Part shown: positions 7,668-15,688 of the stretch, piece after piece | Layout of the letters: every line of letters begins with the position of its first letter | How positions within the stretch are numbered: position 1 is the stretch's first letter | Source of the DNA: Streptomyces fuscichromogenes | GTDB taxonomy: Bacteria; Actinomycetota; Actinomycetes; Streptomycetales; Streptomycetaceae | Direction of reading: 5' to 3' | DNA: 64,000 nucleotides | Assembly (NCBI RefSeq): GCF_014645815.1 | Contig: NZ_BMML01000004.1 | Span: forward strand, 310,001-374,000 | Translations under genes and position numbers: made by a program | The notes under the pieces: generated by a model | The model's database searches: none | Seen by the model: the letters and a program-made list of their open reading frames with translations, nothing else | What the model was told of the DNA's origin: nothing

Positions 7668-9071
7668 TCAGCGGCCTCCCCGGCGGTCCAGGTCGGCGCG
7701 CAGGGACCTGATCAGCGCGCGCAGTCCGGTGAGTTGCCGCTGCGGGTCCGGCAGAGCGCCGATCCGGCGGCGCTCGGCCCGGCGCAGGTCGGCCGTCTCG
7801 GTGACGGGGCCGAGGGAGGCGCTGCCCACGACGTCGCGGCGGACGGCGTTGCCGAGCTCCAGGAACTCCAGGCGGCCGAGGAGCACGTCCGCCTGGCGGA
7901 GCAGCGCGGGCCGCAGCAGGTCGTCGCGGGCCGCGCTCCAGCCGGGGCCGCCCTCGTGCCGGAAGACGAGTAGCAGCCTGAAGTCCAACTCGCGTAATCG
8001 GCCCAGGAGTTCGAGAAGCGGGCCCGGCCGGGGTTCCTCGTCGAACCCGTCGACGACGACCGTGACGGGTCGAACAGGCCGTCCGGGGCCGGGAACGAGG
8101 CCGGGAACGGGGCCGGGAACGGGGGCGGGAACGAGGGTGGGACCGGGACCGGGCACGGGGTCGGGGTCGGGGGCGCCCCGGGGGCGGCGCGCGGTGCCGA
8201 GCAACCAGTCCCAGTGGGCCAGGTATTCGCCGACCGGGAAGGAGATCCGGCCCAGCGCGTGGTCGGCGAGCTGCGGTCTGCTGTCGCCGCCGCGGTGGAC
8301 GATGTCGGCGAGGTGCAGCACATGGCGCAGCGAGCGGTCCCTGCCGCTGTCCGGGCGCACCACGGTGATCTTCACCGGGTCCTCGTCCGGGTCGCCGAAC
8401 CACCGTGCCAGGCGCTCCCCGAAGTCGTGGTCCCAGGCATCCGGCCCGGTCAACTCGGCCACCAGGGGCGAGAGTTCCGCGATGCGGTCGACGGGGATCA
8501 GATAGGAGAAGGCGAGCCGGTTGCCCTCGGGCAGCAGCTCGCCCAGGTCACCGCGCCAGCTGACGACGAGGCCGACCACCCGCGCGGGCCGGCCGTCCTG
8601 CGGCCGGGTGCACACGGCGGCCCCGCTGAAGCCGGCGCGCACCACCTCCGCCCTGGTGACGGCGTCGAGCTGCACCAACTCGCCGCTGGCGCCGCCGATG
8701 CGGCCCCACAGGCTCATGCCGTCGTCGAAGCCCTCCGCGTAGCCGGTCGCGTAGACCTCCGTGCCGGCCCTGAGCCGGGGTTCCAGCCGGGCGGGACGGG
8801 CCCCGGGCCGCGGGCTCTCCAGTCGTAACACGGCGACGTCCTCGCCGTGTTCGCCCTCCGGCAGCCAGCCGCCCGGCGGGACGCGCGCGGCCACCGGCTC
8901 CAGCGCGCCGTTCTCGGCGAACTCCACCCACATCACGGCGTCCGGGTGCCGTACCACGTGTGCGCAGGTCAGTGCCGTGTGCTGGTCGACGAGAACCCCG
9001 GCCCCGCAGACGGGACCGTGCGCGTCCCCGCGTCGCAGCCGGAGTCTCCAGTCCGCACGCAGTTCCCCCAT
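7668..9071 (-). CDS. Trypsin-like serine protease with unrecognised C-terminal domain, first gene of the kinase operon
   Basis: This is a 467-residue protein with no signal peptide. The N-terminal 200 residues are an S1-type protease: TALTCAHVV (His38), EDVAVLRLE (Asp78) and GFSGAAVC (Ser149), the complete triad order. After a linker, the C-terminal part contains VLHLADIVHRGG, a proline-glycine-valine repeat (about residues 295-330, encoded by a DNA minisatellite at 8080-8170) and a segment VTVVVDGFDEEP that looks like a nucleotide-fold strand. Trypsin-like proteases fused to unknown domains and placed beside vWA proteins or kinases are recurrent in actinobacteria and are often proposed to work in regulated signalling or conflict systems. 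As the first gene of a five-gene operon it probably acts on, or is activated by, the downstream kinase and receptor. Its substrate is unknown. Confidence 0.75.
   Translation of the reverse strand: MGELRADWRLRLRRGDAHGPVCGAGVLVDQHTALTCAHVVRHPDAVMWVEFAENGALEPVAARVPPGGWLPEGEHGEDVAVLRLESPRPGARPARLEPRLRAGTEVYATGYAEGFDDGMSLWGRIGGASGELVQLDAVTRAEVVRAGFSGAAVCTRPQDGRPARVVGLVVSWRGDLGELLPEGNRLAFSYLIPVDRIAELSPLVAELTGPDAWDHDFGERLARWFGDPDEDPVKITVVRPDSGRDRSLRHVLHLADIVHRGGDSRPQLADHALGRISFPVGEYLAHWDWLLGTARRPRGAPDPDPVPGPGPTLVPAPVPGPVPGLVPGPGRPVRPVTVVVDGFDEEPRPGPLLELLGRLRELDFRLLLVFRHEGGPGWSAARDDLLRPALLRQADVLLGRLEFLELGNAVRRDVVGSASLGPVTETADLRRAERRRIGALPDPQRQLTGLRALIRSLRADLDRRGGR
8080..8170. repeat. In-gene minisatellite encoding a Pro-Gly-Val linker
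   Basis: On the plus strand a degenerate 12-base unit close to GCCGGGAACGGG recurs about six times. On the coding (minus) strand it encodes PVPGPVPGLVPG-type repeats between the protease and the C-terminal domain. Length variation of such a linker between strains would be expected. Confidence 0.75.
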
Positions 9072-9285
9072 GCCGTCTCACACTACGCGCGCGGCATGGT
9101 GCGTCCCTAGACTTGTGACCAGGTTGGATCGGTCAGTCGGCGGAAGCCGGCGGCACGGTGCGCGCGGAGTCGGCCAGGGCTTGGACCATCGCCCTGCCCG
9201 GCCTGCCGGAGCGGGTCCCGGTGGGAAGGCTCGCGCGGGAACACCCCCGTCGCCCCCGCGCGAGCCCGTCCGGGGGATGCCGCGG

Positions 9286-9654
9286 TCAGAAGCCGCAGTA
9301 GTAGTCGGAGCCGTTGCCGGGCAGCAGGGAGTCCTTCACCCAGCCGACCGTGCCGTCGTCGATGTTCCAGAGCCAGGTCCAGGTGCCGCCGGAGCCGGAC
9401 GTGTAGCAGTAGTACATGAGCGTGTCCTGGTTGTCGGCCCAGCCCTTGACGCCGCAGCTGGTGCTGGAGCCGCTGCGCATGTTGGCGGAGACGCCCTTGG
9501 TCATCGTGACTTCGGTGCCGTCGTTGAGCGGACCGGACTTGCCGCAGGCGGCGCTCGCCGCCGCCGGACCCGCGGCGGTGACGACCAGGGCCGCGGGGAC
9601 GGCCAGGACCCCTATCGTCAGTGCCGCCAGCTTCGTCCGCAATGATGCTCGCAT
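9286..9654 (-). CDS. Small secreted protein, SH3-like
   Basis: This 122-residue protein has a Sec signal peptide (MRASLRTKLAALTIGVLAVP, cleavage near AAASA-AC) and a mature part of about 85 residues. Four cysteines (in ACGKSG, TSCGVKG, YYCYT and YYCGF) probably form two disulfides. The layout VTMTKGVSANMRSGSS, GWADNQDTLMYYCY and WTWLWNIDDGTVGWVKDSLL resembles bacterial SH3 (SH3b) domains, which often bind cell-wall peptides. An AGGAGG box lies nine bases before the ATG. It is transcribed alone, divergent from the first HTH-membrane protein gene, which carries a peptidoglycan-binding domain; the two may share a cell-wall theme. The function is otherwise unknown. Confidence 0.75.
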   Translation of the reverse strand: MRASLRTKLAALTIGVLAVPAALVVTAAGPAAASAACGKSGPLNDGTEVTMTKGVSANMRSGSSTSCGVKGWADNQDTLMYYCYTSGSGGTWTWLWNIDDGTVGWVKDSLLPGNGSDYYCGF

Positions 9655-9913
9655 TTTCTCGTTCCCTCCTGTCGGCCCGTGGCACGCGGCGCTGCCGCCG
9701 CGGTGGTCGGGGCGCGGCCCATCGTGGTCGGCCTGTCGGCCAACCGGCCATCGGCCGGAGCCAGTTGGGACAACGGGGGATGAACGAGGTGCTGACCTGC
9801 GGGGATGTCGTGCGGGACGAAGGGGTGGCGGGATGTGCGGATATCGTGAAGGCGGGAAGTGAGCGGGACGGGGGCTGGACGGGTACGCGACGGCGTACGC
9901 GAAGGGTTGGGGC

Positions 9914-10828
9914 ATGCCGCGATGGAAGGCGCTACCCGAGTCGATGGATCCCCGGATCCGTCGACTCGTGGTCGAACTGCGCCGGTTGAAGGACCACAGC
10001 GGGCTGAGCATGGCCGCGCTGGCGTCCAGGACGGGGTTCAGCAAGTCGTCCTGGGAGCGTTATCTCAACGGCAGGGTGACGCCGCCCCGCAACGCCGTCG
10101 AGACCTTGGCCGACGTGTGCGGCGGCGACCGCATCGGCCTGGCGGTGCTGTGGGAGGTGGCCACCTCCGTCACCACGCCGAGCCCCGCGGCCCCCGCTCC
10201 ACCGGAGCCGGATCAACCAGATCAACCAGATCAAGCGGAGCAAGTGGGGCAAGCGGAGCAAGTGGGACAGCCGGAACGGCCGGAACCCCTCCGGACACCG
10301 CCTGCGGAGGAGCCCCGGAAGCCACCGGCGCACGGCGAGCGCACGGACACCGACCGCCCGGACGGTGGCCGTGCTCCGCGCCTGGCACGGCCGGTCGCGA
10401 CGGTGGCCGGCGTGGCCGTGGTGGTGGCCGCCCTCGCCGTACTGGCGGCGGTGGCAGTGGCGATCACCTGGCCCGGATCGCCGTCGGCGGAACCGGAGTC
10501 GGCCTCGGCCGCCGCGACGACGAAGGTGCCGACCTCCACCTACTCCGCCCAGACGTTCCCGTGCTACTTCACCCTGCGCCGCGGCCTGTTGTACGCCGGG
10601 CACAGCACGACCGTCACCGACACCTACCACGTCGGCATCACCGTCGAGTCGGTGGCGGAGGTGCAGTGCCTGGTCAGACGGCACGGCTTCGACCCGAAGG
10701 GGATCGACGGCTCGTTCGGGCCCAACACCAGGGCCGCGGTCGAGCGGTTCCAGCGGTCCCGCGGACTCACCGCCGACGGCATCGTGGGCCCCATGACCTG
10801 GCGCGAGCTCAGGAAGCCGGGTGACTGA
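9914..10828 (+). CDS. Membrane-anchored XRE regulator with peptidoglycan-binding domain
   Basis: This 304-residue protein has a cytoplasmic helix-turn-helix (residues 15-70, with TGFSKSSWERYLNG as recognition region), a proline/glutamine-rich linker containing DQ and EQVGQ repeats (about 100-122), one membrane helix (160-185) and an extracytoplasmic peptidoglycan-binding domain 1 (about 240-302, with IDGSFGPNTRAAVERFQRSRGL and ADGIVGPMTW). Such one-pass proteins could link the state of the cell wall to transcription or to a cytoplasmic partner. The stop overlaps the next gene by eight bases. The HTH is closely similar to that of the following protein, so the pair arose by duplication of the HTH-membrane part with exchange of the outer domain. 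Confidence 0.82.
   Translation: MPRWKALPESMDPRIRRLVVELRRLKDHSGLSMAALASRTGFSKSSWERYLNGRVTPPRNAVETLADVCGGDRIGLAVLWEVATSVTTPSPAAPAPPEPDQPDQPDQAEQVGQAEQVGQPERPEPLRTPPAEEPRKPPAHGERTDTDRPDGGRAPRLARPVATVAGVAVVVAALAVLAAVAVAITWPGSPSAEPESASAAATTKVPTSTYSAQTFPCYFTLRRGLLYAGHSTTVTDTYHVGITVESVAEVQCLVRRHGFDPKGIDGSFGPNTRAAVERFQRSRGLTADGIVGPMTWRELRKPGD
10211..10270. repeat. Short tandem repeats in the linker of the first HTH-membrane protein
   Basis: GATCAACCA is repeated, followed by two copies of a GAGCAAGTGGGGCAAGC-like unit. They encode DQPDQPDQ and AEQVGQ-type linker residues. This is a coding microsatellite, not a regulatory element. Confidence 0.7.
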
Positions 10829-11729
10829 GGGCCCGCGGCCGGACCCGGGCCGTACCGCGCGGCCGACCACCACACCCGAGGTCCGCCACCTGGTGGAACG
10901 ACTGCGGGAGGCCCGGGAGGAAACCGGGCTGAGCTTCGCCGCGCTCGCGGCCAGGACCGCCTACAGCAAGTCGTCCTGGGAGCGTTATCTCAACGGCAAG
11001 ACGCTCCCGCCCCGGGACGCGGTGGAGACGCTGGCGAAGCTGAGCGGCGCGGATCCCGTACGGCTGCTGGCGCTGTGGCAGCTCGCCGACCGCGCCTGGA
11101 GCGGACGCGACGCCCGTGCCGCCGAACCGCAGGCCGCCGGCCGGGCGGAGGCGCCGGTCGTGGACATGCCCCCCGAGCGGTCCGCCGAGTCCGCCCCCGC
11201 TTCTGGTGCCCCCGTAGAGCGAACCCGGGAAGACCACGACGGGCCGGCGCCCCGGGTCCGGAGACCGCGCCGAGGCATCGTGCTCCTCGTGGCGGCGGGG
11301 ACCGTGCTGGTCACCGCGCTCGCCGTGGGCGCCGCCGCATGGACGTACGGCGGCGGGCACGGCGCACCCACGCCGGGACCCACCAGCGGTACCTGCCGGG
11401 GGGCGAACTGCACGGACCGCGATGCCGAACAGCACGACACGGACTGCTGGACGGACGCGGGCACCCGGGCGCGACGGGAGATCTCCGGGCGGATCGTGGA
11501 ACTGCGCTTCAGTCCGACGTGCCGGGCGGCCTGGGGCCGGGTCACGGACCCGCACGACGGGGACCGGTTGCGGGTCGACACCACCGACGGGCGGCAGCAG
11601 TCGCGGCTGGTGCTCGTGCCCGACCGGTACCTCTACACACTGATGATCGGCATCGGCCGCCCGTCGGAGGCCCGCGCCTGCGTCGAACTCCCGGACGGCT
11701 CGTCCGCCTGCACCGGATGGGGACACTGA
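10821..11729 (+). CDS. Membrane-anchored XRE regulator with DUF2690 outer domain
   Basis: This 302-residue protein starts at a GTG inside the end of the previous gene (8-base overlap, GTGACTGA), which implies translational coupling. It has an N-terminal XRE helix-turn-helix (about 20-85, YSKSSWERYLNG), a charged linker, a membrane helix (152-175) and a C-terminal outer domain with GTCRGANCTDRDAE, a conserved Cys pattern and FSPTCRAAWGRV, which is the DUF2690 signature. The DUF2690 domain is common in Streptomyces behind the same HTH-membrane scaffold. Together with the preceding gene it forms a two-protein unit with different sensor domains. The ligand and target are unknown. Confidence 0.82.
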   Translation: MTEGPRPDPGRTARPTTTPEVRHLVERLREAREETGLSFAALAARTAYSKSSWERYLNGKTLPPRDAVETLAKLSGADPVRLLALWQLADRAWSGRDARAAEPQAAGRAEAPVVDMPPERSAESAPASGAPVERTREDHDGPAPRVRRPRRGIVLLVAAGTVLVTALAVGAAAWTYGGGHGAPTPGPTSGTCRGANCTDRDAEQHDTDCWTDAGTRARREISGRIVELRFSPTCRAAWGRVTDPHDGDRLRVDTTDGRQQSRLVLVPDRYLYTLMIGIGRPSEARACVELPDGSSACTGWGH

Positions 11730-11866
11730 CGGCTGCGCACCGGCCGACGAAGCCTGGCCCCTGCGCGGTGAGTTCCGCCCGCACCGGCTCCGGTCCTGGA
11801 CCGGATGTGGACCCCTGACGGCCCTGCGCGTGGGGTGCGGGTGTGTTCAGGGCTCAGGGGCGGTGG

Positions 11867-12379
11867 TCACGGATGTCCGTCGAGGAGGGCCGCCGGAATC
11901 ATCGCGTCGGGGGCGAGCGGAGGACCGAGCACGATCTGTCCGTTCGCGGCACCGGCCCTGCCCAGCGCCTCGGGGGTGACGGCCCAGCCGGCCGGCTTCG
12001 GACGGGACCGGTTCCAGCCGGCGTCGCGGAAGAAGCCCTCCATGCCCGAGGGGGTGGCGATGGCGAGCATGTCCACGTCGTCGGAGGTGAAGCGGTACGC
12101 GTGCGGGACGCCGCGCGGCAGGAACGCGACGCCTCCGGGGGCGAGTTCGAACCGGCGGTCCCCGATCCAGACCAGTCCGCTGCCGCTCAGCATGACGAAG
12201 ATCTCGTCCTCGGCGGGGTGCACATGCACGGGGGACGCGGTGGGAGTCGGCACGGTCGACCGGAACACGCTCAGGGCGCCGCCGGTACGCTGCGCGTCCA
12301 GCAGTACTTCCATGATCCCGCCCCCGATCCACTCCAGCTGCTCGTGTTCGCCGGCCCGGGCCACATACGGAGAACTCAC
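11867..12379 (-). CDS. Cupin-domain protein
   Basis: This 170-residue protein starts at GTG 12379 (VSSPYVARAGEHEQL) with GGAAGGA upstream. It has a single conserved cupin barrel: motif 1 PVHVHPAEDEIFVMLSGSG and motif 2 LAPGGVAFLPRGVPHAYRF supply the His/Glu metal ligands. The C-terminal part (GMEGFFRDAGW) resembles small-molecule-modifying cupins such as quercetin-dioxygenase-like proteins. It is transcribed divergently from a LuxR regulator gene 105 bases away, across a perfect palindrome, so the regulator probably controls it. The substrate is unknown. Extending the start upstream would run through the palindrome and is rejected. Confidence 0.8.
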   Translation of the reverse strand: MSSPYVARAGEHEQLEWIGGGIMEVLLDAQRTGGALSVFRSTVPTPTASPVHVHPAEDEIFVMLSGSGLVWIGDRRFELAPGGVAFLPRGVPHAYRFTSDDVDMLAIATPSGMEGFFRDAGWNRSRPKPAGWAVTPEALGRAGAANGQIVLGPPLAPDAMIPAALLDGHP

Positions 12380-12447
12380 CGCGTTCCTTCCATGATCTGA
12401 CTGCTGGTCACCTGGAACGCTACGGGCAGCACCCCTGGCCGCGGTAT

Positions 12448-12461
12448 CCCAGAATTCTGGG
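12448..12461. promoter_or_regulatory. Perfect 14-base palindrome between the cupin and LuxR genes
   Basis: CCCAGAATTCTGGG is centred in the 105-base divergent promoter region, 23 bases before the LuxR-type start. It is a candidate binding site for that regulator, giving autoregulation and control of the cupin gene. Confidence 0.55.
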
Positions 12462-12484
12462 GTCCACCGGATACGCTCCACCGT

Positions 12485-13537
12485 GTGGGGCGGCTGCGGG
12501 ACGACATCGAGCGGATATGCGGGCACGGCCTGGACGCGCGGACGCTGCGGTTACGGGTGATGGCCCGGCTGGGGCAGGACGTCGCCCACGACGCCTACTG
12601 CTTCGGCACCATCGATCCGTGGACCCTGCTGATCACCGACGACGTCTCCGAGGGCATACCGCCCGGCAACGGCGGACTCGCCGCGCACAACGAGTACCTC
12701 GTGCCGGACGTGGACAAGTTCGCGGACCTGGCCCGCACCGGCCGTACCGTCGGGATCCTCAGCCGCAGCGCCGGTGGCGACCCGAGCCGAAGTGCCCGCT
12801 TCCGTACGGTTCTGCCGGTCATCGGTGCCCGGCACGAGTTGCGTGCCGTGTTCACGACGGACGGGGAGTGCTGGGGGGCACTGACCATGTTCCGTCAGGC
12901 CGGCCGGGGGGACTTCACGCCGCGCGAGGCGGCCCTGGTGCGCGCGCTGTCCCAGCCGGTCGCGGCAGCCCTGCGCCGGGCCTGCGTCGACGCCGCACAG
13001 GCCGTACCTCCCGGGCCGGCCGGCCCGGCCGGGCCCGGCATCCTGGTGCTCGACGGCGAGGGCCGCACGCTGATCGCCAACGAGACGGCCCGGTACTGGC
13101 TGGACGAGCTCGGTGCCCAGGCCCTGCACGAGGTGTCGGCGGCGGCTCGGGCCGGACGGGGTGAGGAGGCGTATCTGCGGGTCCGGTCCCGTACCGGGCG
13201 GTGGCTCTCGCTGTGGGGCTCGCCGCTGGACGGCGATCCGCGCGACGGCGCCCCGGCCGGTGGGACCTCGGTCGTCATCCAGCCGACGCCGACCTCCGGC
13301 ATCACCGAGATGCTGGCCCTCGGGTACGGGCTGACGGCACGGGAGCGGGAGATCCTGCAGCACGTGATCTCCGGCCGGTCGTCGACCGGGATCGCCTCCG
13401 AACTGACCATGTCCCCCTACACCGTGCAGGACCATCTGAAGTCCGTCTTCGGCAAGTTCGGAGTCCGCAGCCGTGGTCAGTTGGTGGCGCGTGCCCTGGA
13501 CATCGCACCTGTGGATGTCTCGCCCACGGAGTCTTGA
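12485..13537 (+). CDS. LuxR-family transcriptional regulator with GAF-like sensor
   Basis: This 350-residue protein starts at GTG. The N-terminal 170 residues (CFGTIDPWTLLITDDVSEG, then ECWGALTMFRQAGRGDFTPREAALVRALS) have the layout of a GAF-type small-molecule domain. A short PAS-like segment follows (ILVLDGEGRTLIANETARYW), and the C-terminus is a LuxR helix-turn-helix (LTAREREILQHVISGRSSTGIASELTMSPYTVQDHLKSVFGKFGVRS, cited here in parts: LTAREREILQ, SPYTVQDHLKSVF). It is a single-component regulator and lacks a phospho-acceptor domain. It is divergent from the cupin gene, its likely target. Confidence 0.85.
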   Translation: MGRLRDDIERICGHGLDARTLRLRVMARLGQDVAHDAYCFGTIDPWTLLITDDVSEGIPPGNGGLAAHNEYLVPDVDKFADLARTGRTVGILSRSAGGDPSRSARFRTVLPVIGARHELRAVFTTDGECWGALTMFRQAGRGDFTPREAALVRALSQPVAAALRRACVDAAQAVPPGPAGPAGPGILVLDGEGRTLIANETARYWLDELGAQALHEVSAAARAGRGEEAYLRVRSRTGRWLSLWGSPLDGDPRDGAPAGGTSVVIQPTPTSGITEMLALGYGLTAREREILQHVISGRSSTGIASELTMSPYTVQDHLKSVFGKFGVRSRGQLVARALDIAPVDVSPTES

Positions 13538-13559
13538 CGCAGGTCCGACCGCGGTGGCT

Positions 13560-13800
13560 AGCGCCTGCTCTCCGTGGCCGGGGTGCGTCGCCTTCGCGGA
13601 CACGCGCGGCGATGGACGTCGGATCGAAGTGGGCCGGGCTCGCGTCCGGCCAGGTGTCCTCGTCCGTCCCGAACGCGCTGGACAGGAACTTCTCGTGGTC
13701 GTTGCGGAGGCGGGCGGGGGAGGGGCCCGGCCCGTCGGACGTCGCGGGCGAGGGCAGGTCGTACCGGCCGTTGAGGCCTGCGCCGCCTGCTGAACCGGCT
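13560..13800 (-). pseudogene. Remnant of an alpha/beta-hydrolase gene
   Basis: The minus strand of this stretch reads LNGRYDLPSPATSDGPGPSP, then RLRNDHEKFLSSAFGTDEDT and WPDASPAHFDPTSIAARV without a stop but without a start or flanking domains. The SAFGTDEDTW.ASPAHFDP pattern resembles the region after the nucleophile in esterase-type alpha/beta hydrolases. The catalytic parts are absent, so this is a fragment. The boundaries are approximate. Confidence 0.4.
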
Positions 13801-13819
13801 GGGCGACTCCGCGGCCGCC

Positions 13820-14108
13820 GTGACGCAACTTCGCTCGCGACACCTTCCCGGCCGAAGGGGCCACCGCCTGACTGTCGCAGTGGCCGGTGACATCACTCGG
13901 CCAGCCGGAGGCCGAGGTCTCCGTCGTGTCCGACCTGCGCCGCGCCTCGGGACGGTTCCAGAACAGCGAACGCCCGGCCGGCCTGATCCGGGACCTCACG
14001 AAGTGCAGCCCGCGCTTCGCCGAGCTGTGGGCCTCCGGCCTGGTCGGCGCGCACCAGGACAAAGCCAGGTTCCGTCCGGCGGCCCCAGCGGTCGCTTGCG
14101 GGGGTTGA
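13820..14108 (+). pseudogene. Remnant of an MmyB-type XRE regulator (C-terminal part)
   Basis: The plus strand reads RNFARDTFPAEGATA, a stop, then SVVSDLRRASGRFQNSE and LIRDLTKCSPRFAELWASGLV. This order (aromatic NxARxxF, LRAAxGR, LxGELSxxSPxFxxLW) is the ligand-binding domain of MmyB-like HTH regulators common in Streptomyces. There is no N-terminal HTH, and an internal stop is present. The rest of 13538-14232 holds no intact gene. Confidence 0.45.
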
Positions 14109-14232
14109 CCCCACCGCACACACGGGCCTCAGCATCCCAGCCAACAGACATGCCAGCCGGATCGTGTGAGCGACCAGGACTCCGAATGATCGGACAGGCA
14201 GAGCAGCACCCTCAGCCGCCGGAGGATCACTC

Positions 14233-15144
14233 ATGTCCCGTACTCCCCGCACGCGTTGGTCCGCGTATCGCGTTCTGTCGTCTCTCGCCCTGCTGACCCT
14301 GGCCGTCGGCGCCGGCACGGCGTGCGGCGACAACGATTCCTCCGCCGCCTCGTCCGCCTCCGCGGGGGCCGGCCAGGCGGCCGAAGCGAAGCTGCACATG
14401 GTCGACAACGGCGGTCACCGCCTGGCCTTCTACGTCACGCGGGGCAACGGTTCCACCATCGTCCTGGACTCAGGCGGCGGCGAGGACTCCTCGCAATGGA
14501 AGGACATCGTCCCCGAGCTGCACGCGGCCACCGGCGCCACCGTGATCACCTACGACCGGGCCGGCCTCGGCAAGAGCGACGTGGTGCCCGGCCCGTGGAA
14601 GGTCGAGAGCGCCGTCAGTGACCTCAAGGCGGGGCTCAAGCAGCTGGGCGTCACCGATGACGTGACGTTGGTGGCCCACTCCCAGGCCGGCGAGATCGCG
14701 AACTACCTCGCCAAGGACAATCCGAGGATGCTCCGCGGTGCGGTCCTGGTCGACGCCAACCTCCCCCAGTTCTTCACGGACGAGGAGATTCCCCGTCTCG
14801 TAGCCGCGTCCCGGCCGGAGGTCGACGCGGCGAGGAAGGATCCCGAGAAGCCGGCGAACCGCCAGCTCATCTCCACTGCGGAGGGCTTCGTCGCGGCGCA
14901 CCGGGCATTCCACAAGGTGGCATGGCCGGACTCGGTCCCGGCAACGGTCATGGTTTCGGAGAAGACCCCGTTCGGCGGGTCTCCCGAGGACGCCCGGCGC
15001 TGGCGTGACGCCGCCGCTTCGTTCGTCAGGGGGGCGCCCAACCGAACGCTCGTCATCGCCAAGGGCACCTCCCACGAGGTGCCGACGGAACGTCCCGACC
15101 TCGTGCTCAAGGCGATCGAAGACATGTTCGCCGCCCAGCACTGA
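14233..15144 (+). CDS. Alpha/beta-hydrolase lipoprotein
   Basis: This 303-residue protein has a lipoprotein signal peptide (LALLTLAVGAGTAC, lipid-modified Cys at about 31). The hydrolase fold begins at HRLAFYVTRGNGSTIVLDSGGG; the nucleophile elbow is HSQAGE, with Ser in the GxSxG-like position (first Gly replaced by His). A downstream Asp candidate lies in VLVDANLPQ or PERPDL, and the His candidate is in KGTSHEVPTE. It resembles secreted hydrolases of esterase, lipase or haloperoxidase type. GGAGG lies nine bases before the ATG. It is monocistronic and flanked by decayed genes. Confidence 0.82.
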   Translation: MSRTPRTRWSAYRVLSSLALLTLAVGAGTACGDNDSSAASSASAGAGQAAEAKLHMVDNGGHRLAFYVTRGNGSTIVLDSGGGEDSSQWKDIVPELHAATGATVITYDRAGLGKSDVVPGPWKVESAVSDLKAGLKQLGVTDDVTLVAHSQAGEIANYLAKDNPRMLRGAVLVDANLPQFFTDEEIPRLVAASRPEVDAARKDPEKPANRQLISTAEGFVAAHRAFHKVAWPDSVPATVMVSEKTPFGGSPEDARRWRDAAASFVRGAPNRTLVIAKGTSHEVPTERPDLVLKAIEDMFAAQH

Positions 15145-15148
15145 CCCC

Positions 15149-15287
15149 CAGGACGCGATCTTCCGGGCAGCCGGTCGAACTCGCCGCCGTGCGCACCGCG
15201 TTCCTCGCCGGGCTGGGTGACCTGGTGGCCGGCGCCCAGCGGGCGGGAATCCTGTGCGACGACGTCAACGCGACGACAACGTCCTGA
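15149..15287 (+). pseudogene. Remnant of a TetR-family regulator C-terminus
   Basis: One frame reads PVELAAVRTAFLAGLGDLVAG, then AQRAGILCDDVNATTTS and a stop. FxAGLxDLVAxAQxAGxLRxDV is a common end-of-domain pattern in TetR regulators. No helix-turn-helix or start is present. From 15288 to 15688 I see no convincing gene on either strand. Confidence 0.4.
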
Positions 15288-15688
15288 TGCTCGGCTTCAT
15301 TCCGCCGAGGCGGGCCCCCGCAACGGCGGACGACGCCCCCGTTGCGGACCTCGCGGACCGCCGCACCGCCGTGCTCCGGCAACCTGGTCCTCGGTGCGAC
15401 CGGCATCGCCCTGGGCGCCTCCGGCATCTGGGTGTCCAGCTCGGCTCGGTGGAACCCGGCGATGAGGCGGTCCTCCGCCGGGTCGAGCGCGGCCGTACAC
15501 GCCGGCCGGGGTGGCGGTCGCCCTCCGCCGTCGACGCGCATCCGCACCCGTGGGCAGAGCCTGTGGAGCCTGCTCCGCGGCCCCGCCCGCGGGCCCGTAG
15601 CCCCCGAGGAGTCCCAGAGACGCCGCCGCACTCCTCTCCGCCCCGATTCACCGCAGCAGGTCAGACAGGGTGCGGCGGCATTCGCGCA

